The notes under the pieces are model-generated. The model saw only the letters and a program-made list of their open reading frames with translations. It was not told where the DNA came from and did not search any database. Positions 29,190 to 37,009 of a stretch of DNA of 64,000 bases are shown in pieces. Both the position numbers and the translations under genes were made by a program. Source of the stretch: Methanobrevibacter sp. TLL-48-HuF1 (GTDB taxonomy: Archaea; Methanobacteriota; Methanobacteria; Methanobacteriales; Methanobacteriaceae); NCBI RefSeq assembly GCF_023617305.1, contig NZ_CP081485.1, positions 1,788,501 through 1,852,500 of the forward strand, read 5' to 3'. How positions within the stretch are numbered: the first letter of the stretch is position 1; each line of letters starts with the position of its first letter.

Positions 29190-30020
29190 ATGAAAATTGG
29201 AGCAATTATTCAGGCCAGAACCTCTTCAACAAGACTTCCGCAAAAAGTTTTAAAACCGCTACCTTTCAATAGCAAAATAAATGTACTGCAACAGGTTATT
29301 AGAAGAGTAGCCAAATCTGAACTTATTGATGAAATAATAATAGCTACAACAACACATGATGAAGATGAAAAAATAGTTGAAGTAGCTAAAAAAGAAAACA
29401 TTAAGTTTTACAAAGGCAGTCTGGAAAATGTTCTGGAACGATATTATAATGCTGCTTTGGAAAACAGCTTGGATGTTATTGTCAGGATAACCAGTGACTG
29501 TCCATGTGCCGATGCAAATATAATTGATGAAATTGTCAAAAAACATATAGACTCCAATGCAGATTATACTTCAAATACATTAACCAGAGGATTTCCAAGA
29601 GGAATTGATGCTGAGGTAATTAACTTCAATGTTTTGGAAAATGTATATGAAAATGCCACTGATAAATTTGAAAAGGAACATGTAACTCCATTTATCTATA
29701 AAACACATCCTGAAGACTTTAAAATAGTGCAATATGAAACAAAAAACGACAACTCTGATATTAGGATTACACTAGATACTCCTCAGGATTATGCTCTGCT
29801 CTGCAGTGTTTATGATAATTTATATGATAAAAATGAATTCTTCTCTCTGGATGATATTTTGGAATTATTTAGCAGTAAACCTTATTTAAAAGATATAAAC
29901 TCTGAAATAACTCAAAAAAAGGTTTGCAATAGTTTAGAAGAAGAATTGGATGAAGTTCTTAATTTATGCGAAAAACAGGATTTGGATAGAGCTAAACTGT
30001 ATATTGAAAAGATAATATGA
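29190..30020 (+). CDS. pseF: Cytidylyltransferase (SpsF/PseF-like), CMP-pseudaminic acid synthesis
   Basis: This protein of 276 residues resembles SpsF-type (COG1861) cytidylyltransferases and by context activates pseudaminic acid with CTP. The nucleotide-binding N-terminus is IGAIIQARTSSTRLPQKVL, with the ARxxSxRLPxK motif. Other family positions are VRITSDCPCADANIID and RGFPRGIDAEV. I take the ATG at 29190, 4 nt after the pseC stop, because homology begins there; the longer frame from 29145 would overlap pseC. Its last codons overlap the start of pseG/H by 4 nt (ATGA), indicating coupled translation. It is related to, but not the same as, the NeuA-type PseF of Campylobacter, so the exact substrate rests on the operon. 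Confidence 0.8.
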   Translation: MKIGAIIQARTSSTRLPQKVLKPLPFNSKINVLQQVIRRVAKSELIDEIIIATTTHDEDEKIVEVAKKENIKFYKGSLENVLERYYNAALENSLDVIVRITSDCPCADANIIDEIVKKHIDSNADYTSNTLTRGFPRGIDAEVINFNVLENVYENATDKFEKEHVTPFIYKTHPEDFKIVQYETKNDNSDIRITLDTPQDYALLCSVYDNLYDKNEFFSLDDILELFSSKPYLKDINSEITQKKVCNSLEEELDEVLNLCEKQDLDRAKLYIEKII

Positions 30021-31414
30021 ATGTAATAATATTGACTGAAGGCGGAAAAAACTATGGATTCGGGCATGTAGCCAGATGCAGCTCAATATATCAGGCTTTT
30101 AGAAAATTCTGCATAACACCTCAATTTATTGTTAATGGGGACAAATCAATTGATGCAATTTTGCAAAATATTAACTATGCTATTTATGACTGGCAGAATA
30201 TGGAATTTGCTGATGATGATATTGTTATTATAGATTCATATCATGCACCACTTGAATTTTACCGAAAAATAGCTAAAACAGCAGCATTAGCTATTTATGT
30301 TGATGATAATGATCGTTTAGATTATCCTGAGGGGATAGTTGTAAACGGAACAATCCTTGCAACAACTAAAAGAAAAGATGCGCTGTACGGATCAAAATAC
30401 ATTCCCCTTAGAGAGGACTTCTGGAATGCAAAGATAACTGATGTTAATGATGAAATAAAAAATGTTTTAATTACTTTAGGCGGAAATGATTTAAGAAATC
30501 TGACTCCTAAAATCCTGAATTTGCTGAAAAATGAGGATTTTGCAAAAAAGGTCATCATAGGAAACAGCTTTGATAATGTTGGTGAAATCGAGGAGTTTGA
30601 TGATGAACTGATTTATTCTCCAGACAGCAGACAAATGCTTGATGCTATGGAAAGCACAGATTTGGCTATTTCATCAGCAGGCCAAACATTATATGAACTT
30701 GCAAGAGTAGGTGTTCCGACAATTGCTGTTGGAGTTGTTGACAATCAGATAAACAATATTCAAAACTGGCAAAAGCAGGGTTTCATTGAGTTTGCAGGAT
30801 TCTGGGATGATGATAATTTAGAAGAAAATATTTTAGCTAAACTGGAGCTGCTTAAAGATTCTGCTTTAAGAAAAGAAAAGCAAAATATGGGCATCAGTGC
30901 AGTTGATGGTAAAGGTTCTATAAGAATAGCTAAAACAGCTCTAAACAGTTATTACAGGAAAAATTCTGTTTTCAGAGAAATTAAAAAAGAGGACTGTCTT
31001 AAAATATTTGAAATAGCTAATGATGAAGAAGTAAGAAAAAGCTCTTTTAATTGCGATAAAATAGATTTGGAAACTCATAAAAAATGGTTTAATGGGATAT
31101 TAAATGATAATACAACAGAATTTCTGGTTTTGGAATATGACTCAGATATTATTGGTCAGTTAAGATTTGATTTTGATGAAAAGTATCCTGTTATTAGCAT
31201 TAGCTTAAATAAAAAGTATAGGGGATTAGGATTGTCTAAATACTTGTTAAATAAGGGAATAACTTATATTAAGGAAAATTATAATCAGGATACTTTAGTT
31301 GCAGATATTAAAAAAAGCAATGCAAGGTCAGTTTCATTTTTTGAGGCTATGGGATTTAAAAAAGAATGTGAAATCAGAAACGGCAGTGCTTTAAGATTTA
31401 TTTACAGAGGCTGA
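30017..31414 (+). CDS. pseG: PseG-PseH fusion: UDP-sugar hydrolase and GNAT N-acetyltransferase
   Basis: This 465-residue protein joins two pathway steps. Residues 1 to about 305 are a PseG-type GT-B-fold hydrolase that removes UDP from 2,4-diacetamido-2,4,6-trideoxy-beta-L-altropyranose. It has GFGHVARCSS with the catalytic-type His17, LGGNDLRNLTPK and SSAGQTLYELARVGVPT. Residues about 313-465 form a GNAT acetyltransferase like PseH, which acetylates the 4-amino group (FREIKKEDCLKIFEIAND, then NKKYRGLGLSKYLLNKG as the acetyl-CoA loop). PseH acts before PseG, so the fusion links consecutive reactions. The start overlaps pseF by 4 nt. Separate PseG and PseH proteins are known in bacteria; the fused form is also found in some genomes. 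Confidence 0.88.
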   Translation: MNVIILTEGGKNYGFGHVARCSSIYQAFRKFCITPQFIVNGDKSIDAILQNINYAIYDWQNMEFADDDIVIIDSYHAPLEFYRKIAKTAALAIYVDDNDRLDYPEGIVVNGTILATTKRKDALYGSKYIPLREDFWNAKITDVNDEIKNVLITLGGNDLRNLTPKILNLLKNEDFAKKVIIGNSFDNVGEIEEFDDELIYSPDSRQMLDAMESTDLAISSAGQTLYELARVGVPTIAVGVVDNQINNIQNWQKQGFIEFAGFWDDDNLEENILAKLELLKDSALRKEKQNMGISAVDGKGSIRIAKTALNSYYRKNSVFREIKKEDCLKIFEIANDEEVRKSSFNCDKIDLETHKKWFNGILNDNTTEFLVLEYDSDIIGQLRFDFDEKYPVISISLNKKYRGLGLSKYLLNKGITYIKENYNQDTLVADIKKSNARSVSFFEAMGFKKECEIRNGSALRFIYRG

Positions 31415-31417
31415 ATT

Positions 31418-32467
31418 ATGGAATTTAAAATTGAAAATAAAATGATTGGGGATGGACATCCGGCTTTTATAATAGCTGAGCTTTCAGCAAATCATATGAA
31501 TGATTATGATATAGCTGTTAAAACTATAGAGGCAATGGCAAAATCTGGTGCAGATGCAGTTAAATTTCAGACCTATACTCCGGATACCATAACTTTAGAC
31601 TGTGACAATGAGTATTTTCAGATAAAACAGGGAACAATATGGGACGGTCAGGTATTGTATAACCTCTATGAGGATGCATTTATGCCATGGGATTGGCAGC
31701 CTAAACTAAAAAAGGTAGCTGAAGATTTGGGGTTAATTGTATTTTCTTCACCATTTGATGAAACTTCAGTTGATTTTTTAGAAGATATGAATGTAGGTGC
31801 TTATAAAATCGCTTCTTTTGAAATTACAGACATTCCGTTAATTGAATATGTAGCAGGAAAAAACAAACCGGTTATAATCTCAACAGGAATAGCTTCAAAA
31901 GAAGACATTGATTTGGCCATTAAAACATGCAAGGATGCAGGTAATGATAAAATAGCTGTTTTAAAGTGCACTTCAGCTTATCCCGCCCCATTGGAAGAAA
32001 TAAATCTTAAGACAATTCCTGATTTAAAAGAAAACTTCAAAACAGTTGTCGGACTTTCAGACCATACTTTAGGCAGTGATGTTGCTGTTGCATCTGTAGC
32101 TATGGGAGCTAAAATAATTGAAAAACACTTTATTTTAGACAGAACTATGGAAGGGCCGGATTCAGACTTTTCTATGGAACCTGATGAATTTAAGCAGATG
32201 GTTGATTCAATAAGAAATGTTGAAAAAGCTCTGGGCAAAGTTAGTTATGAATTATCTGATAAAATGAAGGCAAACAGGGAGTTTTCAAGATCATTATTTG
32301 CAGTTAAAGACATCAAAAAAGGGGAAATCATAACAAAAGACAATGTCAAATCAATCAGGCCAGGTTTTGGCTTGCATCCTAAATATTTAACAGAAATTAT
32401 CGGATGCAAGGCTGCTGAAGATATTGACAGAGGAACTCCTTTTAAACTGGAATTTGTAAACAAATAA
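31418..32467 (+). CDS. pseI: Pseudaminic acid synthase (NeuB family)
   Basis: PseI condenses the free 6-deoxy-AltdiNAc sugar with phosphoenolpyruvate to form pseudaminic acid. The 349-residue protein has the NeuB TIM-barrel domain (residues about 1-260), with IAELSANHMNDYDIAV, AVKFQTYTPDT, SSPFDETSVDFL and HFILDRTMEGPDSDFSM. A C-terminal SAF (antifreeze-like) domain from about 283 follows (SRSLFAVKDIKKGEII, then RPGFGLHPKYL). It begins 3 nt after pseG/H and is the last gene of the run, giving a complete pathway from UDP-GlcNAc to the nonulosonic acid. Family resemblance alone would also allow a legionaminic or sialic acid synthase; the inverting PseB and the PseC neighbour favour pseudaminic acid. 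Confidence 0.9.
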   Translation: MEFKIENKMIGDGHPAFIIAELSANHMNDYDIAVKTIEAMAKSGADAVKFQTYTPDTITLDCDNEYFQIKQGTIWDGQVLYNLYEDAFMPWDWQPKLKKVAEDLGLIVFSSPFDETSVDFLEDMNVGAYKIASFEITDIPLIEYVAGKNKPVIISTGIASKEDIDLAIKTCKDAGNDKIAVLKCTSAYPAPLEEINLKTIPDLKENFKTVVGLSDHTLGSDVAVASVAMGAKIIEKHFILDRTMEGPDSDFSMEPDEFKQMVDSIRNVEKALGKVSYELSDKMKANREFSRSLFAVKDIKKGEIITKDNVKSIRPGFGLHPKYLTEIIGCKAAEDIDRGTPFKLEFVNK

Positions 32468-32512
32468 ATTTAAATTAAAAAAGGATTAATATATAATTTT
32501 AAGAGGTGCTTA

Positions 32513-33478
32513 ATGTCATTGAATGTTGGAGTTATAGGTGCTGGAGCAATGGGAACAGCTATTTCTCAGTGTATTGCACCAAATACTAATAAATTGTTAT
32601 TGTATGCCAGAAGAAAAGAAATCTGTGATGATATAAATGAAGGTCATATTAACTGCGAGTATCATCCAAGTGTTAAACTGCATAAAAATATTATGGCTGT
32701 CAATGATTTATGTGACCTGAAGGATGTTGATGTTATATTTTTATGTATTCCTTCATCAGTTATGCGCCAGACAATGGTTCAGTTAAATGACATAGTTTCA
32801 GATAAGTGTATTTTTGTAAGCACAGCTAAAGGAATTGAAAACAAGACAAATAAAAGAATGAGTGAAGTTATTGAAGAGGAAACCGGAAGATCTGCAGTAG
32901 TGTTATCCGGACCGAACATAGCTTCTGAAATGATGAAAAACCTGCCTTCTGCAACTACAATAGCCAGTATAAAGAAAAAAGATCTGGAAATAGTCAAAAA
33001 TGTATTGTCAACTCCCAAACTTAAAGTTAACACTAATCATGATGTTATTGGAACTGAATTTTGCGGTATCATTAAAAATATTTTAGCTATTTCTCAGGGA
33101 ATCTGTAAAGGAATGGGCATTAATGACAATGCTAAATTTGCAGTTTTCACCAAAAGTTATAATGAAACTAAATGTATTATTGAGAAATTAGGTGGAAACA
33201 GATCAACAGTAGATGATTATTGCGGATTTGGAGATATTATAACAGCATCTACATTAAATGTAAGTAGAAATCATACTTTGGGTATCTGGTACGGTCAGGG
33301 AGTGTACCTGGATGAGCAGACAGGAGTGCTTTTTGAAGGAAAAAACACGACTATTGTTCTTAAGGAAATCTGTGATAAGTTAAATATTGAATGTTTAACT
33401 GTTAATTTTGTTTATGATGTTATTATTTTGAAAAAAAGTCCTAAAAAAGCATTTTATGTATTATGGGAAAAATTATAA
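32513..33478 (+). CDS. gpsA: NAD(P)-dependent glycerol-3-phosphate dehydrogenase-like protein, second copy
   Basis: This 321-residue GpsA-family enzyme is a paralogue of the gene at 1481-2443 and is alignable throughout. It has the intact dinucleotide motif (GAGAMG, residues 9-14), FCGIIKNILAISQG and the active-site region GGNRSTVDDYCGFGDIITAS ending in SRNHTLG. A short AGAGGTG ribosome binding site precedes the ATG. It follows the pse operon after 45 nt and may be transcribed with it or from its own start. Downstream, beyond the GNAT pair, lie a TarI-like cytidylyltransferase and a surface-carbohydrate gene, so its product is probably glycerol-3-phosphate (or a related reduced phosphate) for glycan decoration. 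Other substrates are possible, because both copies depart from the bacterial GpsA consensus. Confidence 0.82.
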   Translation: MSLNVGVIGAGAMGTAISQCIAPNTNKLLLYARRKEICDDINEGHINCEYHPSVKLHKNIMAVNDLCDLKDVDVIFLCIPSSVMRQTMVQLNDIVSDKCIFVSTAKGIENKTNKRMSEVIEEETGRSAVVLSGPNIASEMMKNLPSATTIASIKKKDLEIVKNVLSTPKLKVNTNHDVIGTEFCGIIKNILAISQGICKGMGINDNAKFAVFTKSYNETKCIIEKLGGNRSTVDDYCGFGDIITASTLNVSRNHTLGIWYGQGVYLDEQTGVLFEGKNTTIVLKEICDKLNIECLTVNFVYDVIILKKSPKKAFYVLWEKL

Positions 33479-33510
33479 TTAATCTTATAATATATCTATT
33501 TTATCTTTAT

Positions 33511-33640
33511 TTTTTCAGTTTCAAAGCAATTTTTCTATTTTAAATCAATTTAAGGTTAAACAGTTTTTTATAGCTATTTTTAATGTGTAATCAACAGATT
33601 TATATATTTTAAAGCTTAATAATATTGATTGTAGAACATA
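33511..33640 (+). repeat. Direct repeat, left copy, bracketing the GNAT pair
   Basis: This segment matches about 34833-34965 in the same orientation. The best-conserved part is TTTTTTCAGTTTCA followed by CAATTTTTCTATTTTAAATC, and the two also share TATTTTAAAGCTTAAT. One copy follows the gpsA-like gene and the other precedes the TarI-like gene. Confidence 0.7.
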
Positions 33641-33818
33641 TTTTTATATGTGTTCTTTTTGGTTTAAACAGAATATTTTATTATTTACTTATCTAAGTTA
33701 ATAGTATTGAAAATAGTTTAAATTTAAGAGTTTTGTTTGTAAATCTAATTTTACAGACTTTTTAGATAATTTGAGCATTTTTGATGAATTTAAATCAAAT
33801 TTGAAAATGTAATACAAA

Positions 33819-33828
33819 AGTTATATAT
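33819..33828 (+). promoter_or_regulatory. TATA box of the 46-residue gene
   Basis: AGTTATATAT within AAAAGTTATATATGTAA closely matches the minus-strand element ahead of the second licD (plus 37874-37890). The palindrome at 33841-33854 lies near the predicted transcription start. Confidence 0.5.
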
Positions 33829-33902
33829 GTAACACCAGTAATTATTTAAATAATAATTAATAAAAAGGTTATTACATATTATATTTTTAAGGAGTGATTA
33901 GT

Positions 33903-34043
33903 ATGGCTAAACCTATTGGAAAAACTCCCGTTTTTGAAGGTAAAGATGCTATTGCTGTTTTAAAAAAGATGCAACAACCGCCTACTGAAAAAGATAGGGA
34001 GTTTGCAAAAAAAATTAGGAATCAAAGAACTGTTTTATTTTAA
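33903..34043 (+). CDS. 46-residue basic protein, candidate antitoxin of a GNAT pair
   Basis: This short gene encodes MAKPIGKTPVFEGKDAIAVL, then a KKMQQPPTEKDREF segment and a basic end (RNQRTVLF). The start is supported by GGAGTGAT 6 nt upstream, a TATA box and a palindrome. The N-terminal K-P-x-x-x-T-P-x-x-x-G-x-D-A pattern followed by a PPT-containing helix reminds me of small archaeal antitoxin-like proteins encoded beside PIN or GNAT genes; I cannot confirm this without a search. Its stop overlaps the stop of the opposite-strand GNAT gene by 4 nt in a shared TTAA. Convergent overlap is unusual for a toxin-antitoxin pair, so the antitoxin label is inference. Confidence 0.65.
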   Translation: MAKPIGKTPVFEGKDAIAVLKKMQQPPTEKDREFAKKIRNQRTVLF

Positions 34044-34633
34044 TTTTTTGGTTCCTCTTTTATATCTTTTAAATCTAAATATATGTTAAAACACCTTGTT
34101 GGGTCTTGTTTTTTTATCATATCTATTTTTTTAAGGATTTCCTTATCACTTTCACGTGTGTAAAAATTATTTTTAATATAAAAATCTAATGCTATTGCAT
34201 ATGCTTCAACAATAATGACTCTAAATCCTATTTTAGTTTTTGATAGTTTAAGCATTGAAAGTAATACATTAGCAAGTATATGTGAACCTAATCCTTTTTT
34301 GGCATATTTTTTATCTATTGCAAATCTTCCAATTTTAATTGCAGGCAATTCATTGTTTTCACTAATGTTTAACTCATTGCATATTTCTTTTTTAGTTTCT
34401 TCATCTTCTAAGATTTTTAATTTCATTGAATCTGTTAGAATTGATACATATCCAACTATAATTTCATCACATATTACTAATTGTGTTAAGTTTAAATTCA
34501 TATTCTGCTGATTTAATGCATCATTTTTTAAGAAATCTGTTAAATCCTGTGACTCGCACTCAAAATCATTTAGGTCATGATGTTGGTTTAATGTTTCGAA
34601 AATATAATTTTCTTTAATATACTCTATATTCAT
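34040..34633 (-). CDS. GNAT family N-acetyltransferase, candidate toxin
   Basis: This is a 197-residue GNAT acetyltransferase. The N-terminus (FECESQDLTDFLKNDALNQQ) fits the pattern of TacT-like GNAT toxins, in which a cysteine-containing stretch is followed by LxxFLxxxA. The central part has LVICDEIIVGYVSIL, and the acetyl-CoA loop is at about residues 109-120 (KYAKKGLGSHIL). C-terminally, VEAYAIALDFYIKNNF is typical of the group. TacT-like enzymes acetylate the amino group of aminoacyl-tRNAs; applying that here is inference. A minus-strand TATA-like element in plus 34653-34669 sits about 27 nt from the ATG with no ribosome binding site, so the mRNA is probably leaderless. It converges on the 46-residue gene. 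Confidence 0.78.
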   Translation of the reverse strand: MNIEYIKENYIFETLNQHHDLNDFECESQDLTDFLKNDALNQQNMNLNLTQLVICDEIIVGYVSILTDSMKLKILEDEETKKEICNELNISENNELPAIKIGRFAIDKKYAKKGLGSHILANVLLSMLKLSKTKIGFRVIIVEAYAIALDFYIKNNFYTRESDKEILKKIDMIKKQDPTRCFNIYLDLKDIKEEPKN

Positions 34634-34832
34634 GTTTATTATCTTTATTATTCATAATATTAATATAATGTGGTTGGATAAGGTTATTAAATATAAATTA
34701 ATTAAATTTAGTTTTTTAAAGGTTGTATATTGTGTTTTAAGCTATTCTGCTCTTTTATTTCCATTTAAAAAATTTATCAATGTGCATTATGTTTTTCAGC
34801 AATTTTTAAATTTTATTTCTTAATAACTCATT

Positions 34833-34965
34833 ATTATCTTTCTTTTTTCAGTTTCAATGCAATTTTTCTATTTTAAATCAATTTTAAGATTAGGCACTGA
34901 TTTTTAGATAGAATTTATAGTTTTGCATATTTTAAAGCTTAATTTTAGTAATTGCAGAATGAATG
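34833..34965 (+). repeat. Direct repeat, right copy, bracketing the GNAT pair
   Basis: This is the second copy of the 33511-33640 segment, with the centres about 1.3 kb apart. It differs by scattered substitutions and small indels. The unique DNA between the copies is essentially the 46-residue gene, the GNAT gene and their promoters. Confidence 0.7.
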
Positions 34966-34980
34966 TTTGGAAATACATTA

Positions 34981-34990
34981 TTATAAATAT
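34981..34990 (+). promoter_or_regulatory. TATA box giving a probable leaderless mRNA for the TarI-like gene
   Basis: TTATAAATAT is centred about 29 nt before the ATG at 35015. Transcription would start within a few bases of the start codon. No ribosome binding site is present, in keeping with leaderless translation. Confidence 0.5.
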
Positions 34991-35014
34991 AAAAAATAAC
35001 AAAATCTAACTTTA

Positions 35015-35710
35015 ATGATATGTGCTGCACTACTTGCTGGAGGTATAGGAACCCGTTTGGATGTTGGAATGCCTAAGCAATTTTATTTAATAGCTGATAA
35101 ACCAATTTTAATACATTCCTTGGAAGCTTTCTTAAAAGTTGAAGAAATGGATGAAATTATAGTATCTTCACCAAAAGAATGCATTAATAAAACTAAAGAT
35201 GTAATAAAAGAATATGAATTAACAGACCCCAGAATCACTGTTATAGAAGGTGGAAAAAGACGTAGTGATACAATTTTAAATTCCATTAACTACACTCTTG
35301 AAAATGATTATCCTAAAGATTCAATAATGGTTACTCATGATGCTGCAAGGATATTTGTAACTCCTCAGTTAATTAAAGACAGTGTCAGGTATGCAAAACA
35401 GTATGGAGCAGCCAGTGCAGTTATTCCAGCTACAGATGTAATATTTGAATCTAAAAAACAGGGAATATTAACTGATGTTCCGGACAGGCAGTATTTGCTG
35501 CAGTCTCAGACGCCACAGTCATTTAATATAAATCATTACCTTGAAATTTACAGTGATTTGTCCGATGAAGAAATTGACAAATTAGATGAAGCTATGATTT
35601 TGTTTCACATGAGAGGTCATGAAATTGGTTTATTTGAAGGGGATAGAACCAATTTTAAAGTTACAAGACCATCAGATATTAAAATAGCTAATGCGATGTT
35701 AAGGGGATAA
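35015..35710 (+). CDS. IspD/TarI family cytidylyltransferase (probable polyol-phosphate cytidylyltransferase)
   Basis: This 231-residue protein belongs to the IspD/TarI family, transferring CMP from CTP to a phosphorylated alcohol. The motifs are LLAGGIGTRLDVGMPKQF (residues 6-23), THDAARIFV (107-115) and SQTPQSF (164-170). Archaea make isoprenoids by the mevalonate route, whose genes occur at 58610-60816, so an IspD role is unlikely. CDP-ribitol or a similar CDP-polyol for surface glycan decoration fits the neighbours: a gpsA-like gene upstream, a surface-carbohydrate gene 3 nt downstream, and LicD. The start is probably leaderless. Its exact substrate (ribitol-5-phosphate, glycerol-3-phosphate or another) cannot be read from sequence. 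Confidence 0.82.
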   Translation: MICAALLAGGIGTRLDVGMPKQFYLIADKPILIHSLEAFLKVEEMDEIIVSSPKECINKTKDVIKEYELTDPRITVIEGGKRRSDTILNSINYTLENDYPKDSIMVTHDAARIFVTPQLIKDSVRYAKQYGAASAVIPATDVIFESKKQGILTDVPDRQYLLQSQTPQSFNINHYLEIYSDLSDEEIDKLDEAMILFHMRGHEIGLFEGDRTNFKVTRPSDIKIANAMLRG

Positions 35711-35713
35711 ATA

Positions 35714-37009
35714 ATGGCAGATATTGTAATCTTTTATGAACTTCCGGAAAGGGAATTAAATAATGCTAATCTTTTAAAAGCAGAATTTGAAAAAAGAGGA
35801 TATTCTGTTGATATATTGGGGTATTATAATTACAGGGAACTTATTTTTCCAAAAGAATATAAACCGAAACTACTGATTGGTCAGGCAGGTTATAACAATA
35901 ATGACATTGAAAGATATACTGTCAGATTCAAACCTAAAATAGATAAAATACTTAATTTAAGGTATGAACAGGTAATAGCTAAAAGAATTCTTGATTCCAA
36001 GGCCCATTATCCTAAGGAGTATATGAAAAAAGCCAGTCATGTTTGCTGGAGTGAAAAGATAAAACAGGATATGATGGCTGAAGGAATTGAGGAAAAGAAT
36101 TTACCTGTTACCGGAGATATTAAAACTGATTTTTCAAATCACAGATTTGATTCATTTTTCAAAACTAAGAATCAGCTGGCCAGTGAATTTAATTTGGATT
36201 CATCCAAGGAATGGATTTTATTTATTTCAAGTTTCACATTTAATGAAAAAGACTCTAAACGTTTAATGAGTATGAATCATAATCTGGATGACGGTAAATA
36301 TATGCAAAAATGGAATGTTGAATCAAAAGCTATTGTAATGGAATGGTTTGAGAAATTCCTAAAGACACATCCTGAAAAGGAATTTATTTACCGCCCTCAT
36401 CCTGTTGAATTTAATGTACTTGATGAAGATTCTACAATCAGTATTTTAGATGAAAAATATCCTAATTTCCATTATATCAATAAATATGCAATTCAGGAAT
36501 GGATCAGGCCATGCGATTACTTAAACACTGTTATAAGTACTTCTATTATTGATGTTTACTTGCTGGAAAAACAGTGTAATATTTTAAGGCCCGTTGAGCT
36601 GAATCCTGATTTTGATAATCCATTGCTTGTTGGAGCTAAAACAATCAGCACTTACGAGGAATTTGAAAAGTTAAACACCCTTAAAAACACTGAAGAATTC
36701 CCGGTTTCTCGTGAAATGATTGATCAGTATTATGATTTTGGAGATAAGCTGGCTTATGAGCGAATTTGTGATTATGCAGAAAAAATGATTAATGATGATT
36801 CGTTTAAGCAGGATTTCTATCCGAATCCGTCAAGATTCCACAGATTAAAGTTCATTATTAAAAGATCTCTTGATGTTCCGAAATTAATTCCTGCAGTTAT
36901 CAAATCAGCTATTAAAAACAAATCATCAACATCCAAAACTAAAGATAACAGGTCAATTTATGAAAAAAATGCTAAGAAAATAAGAGAAATTATTAATCAG
37001 TCCTCATAG
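35714..37009 (+). CDS. Surface carbohydrate biosynthesis protein (CDP-glycerol glycerophosphotransferase-like)
   Basis: This 431-residue protein looks like the surface-polysaccharide biosynthesis family with a GT-B-like fold. Its N-terminal half begins IVIFYELPERELNNANLL, and the central region has ILFISSFTFNEKDSKRL. Near residue 225 is EFIYRPHPVEFN, where R-P-H-P is also found in CDP-glycerol glycerophosphotransferases, followed by DYLNTVISTSIIDVYLLEK. It starts 3 nt after the TarI-like gene, so the two are translationally linked and the cytidylyltransferase product is a plausible donor. The basic C-terminus (PAVIKSAIKNKSSTSKTKD) could touch the membrane. The 3' end overlaps the opposite-strand licD by 13 nt. 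The acceptor and donor are unknown. Confidence 0.7.
   Translation: MADIVIFYELPERELNNANLLKAEFEKRGYSVDILGYYNYRELIFPKEYKPKLLIGQAGYNNNDIERYTVRFKPKIDKILNLRYEQVIAKRILDSKAHYPKEYMKKASHVCWSEKIKQDMMAEGIEEKNLPVTGDIKTDFSNHRFDSFFKTKNQLASEFNLDSSKEWILFISSFTFNEKDSKRLMSMNHNLDDGKYMQKWNVESKAIVMEWFEKFLKTHPEKEFIYRPHPVEFNVLDEDSTISILDEKYPNFHYINKYAIQEWIRPCDYLNTVISTSIIDVYLLEKQCNILRPVELNPDFDNPLLVGAKTISTYEEFEKLNTLKNTEEFPVSREMIDQYYDFGDKLAYERICDYAEKMINDDSFKQDFYPNPSRFHRLKFIIKRSLDVPKLIPAVIKSAIKNKSSTSKTKDNRSIYEKNAKKIREIINQSS

Larger units (their letters stand above)
33479..33902. other. Intergenic region with direct-repeat copy and promoter of the small gene
   Basis: This 424-nt stretch contains the first copy of the bracketing repeat (about 33511-33640). 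It also has a TATA box in AAAAGTTATATATGTAA (33816-33832), and a 14-bp palindrome ATTATTTAAATAAT (33841-33854) just before the expected transcription start of the 46-residue gene, a position suited to an operator. Nothing else coding is seen. Confidence 0.5.
34634..35014. other. Intergenic region with second repeat copy and TarI-like promoter
   Basis: This 381-nt gap includes the leaderless promoter of the GNAT gene, the right-hand copy of the repeat (about 34833-34965) and the TATA box at 34981-34990. The 63-codon frame at 34632-34823 is a low-complexity T-rich frame overlapping the GNAT promoter and is not called. Confidence 0.5.

Noticed and set aside
34632-34823. 63-codon plus-strand frame between GNAT and the TarI-like gene
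   Set aside because: T-rich, low-complexity, hydrophobic by composition, overlaps the GNAT promoter and has no ribosome binding site.
35015-35710. IspD of the MEP isoprenoid pathway
   Set aside because: Mevalonate-pathway genes are present at 58610-60816 and the gene is paired with a surface-carbohydrate gene, so a TarI-like role fits better.
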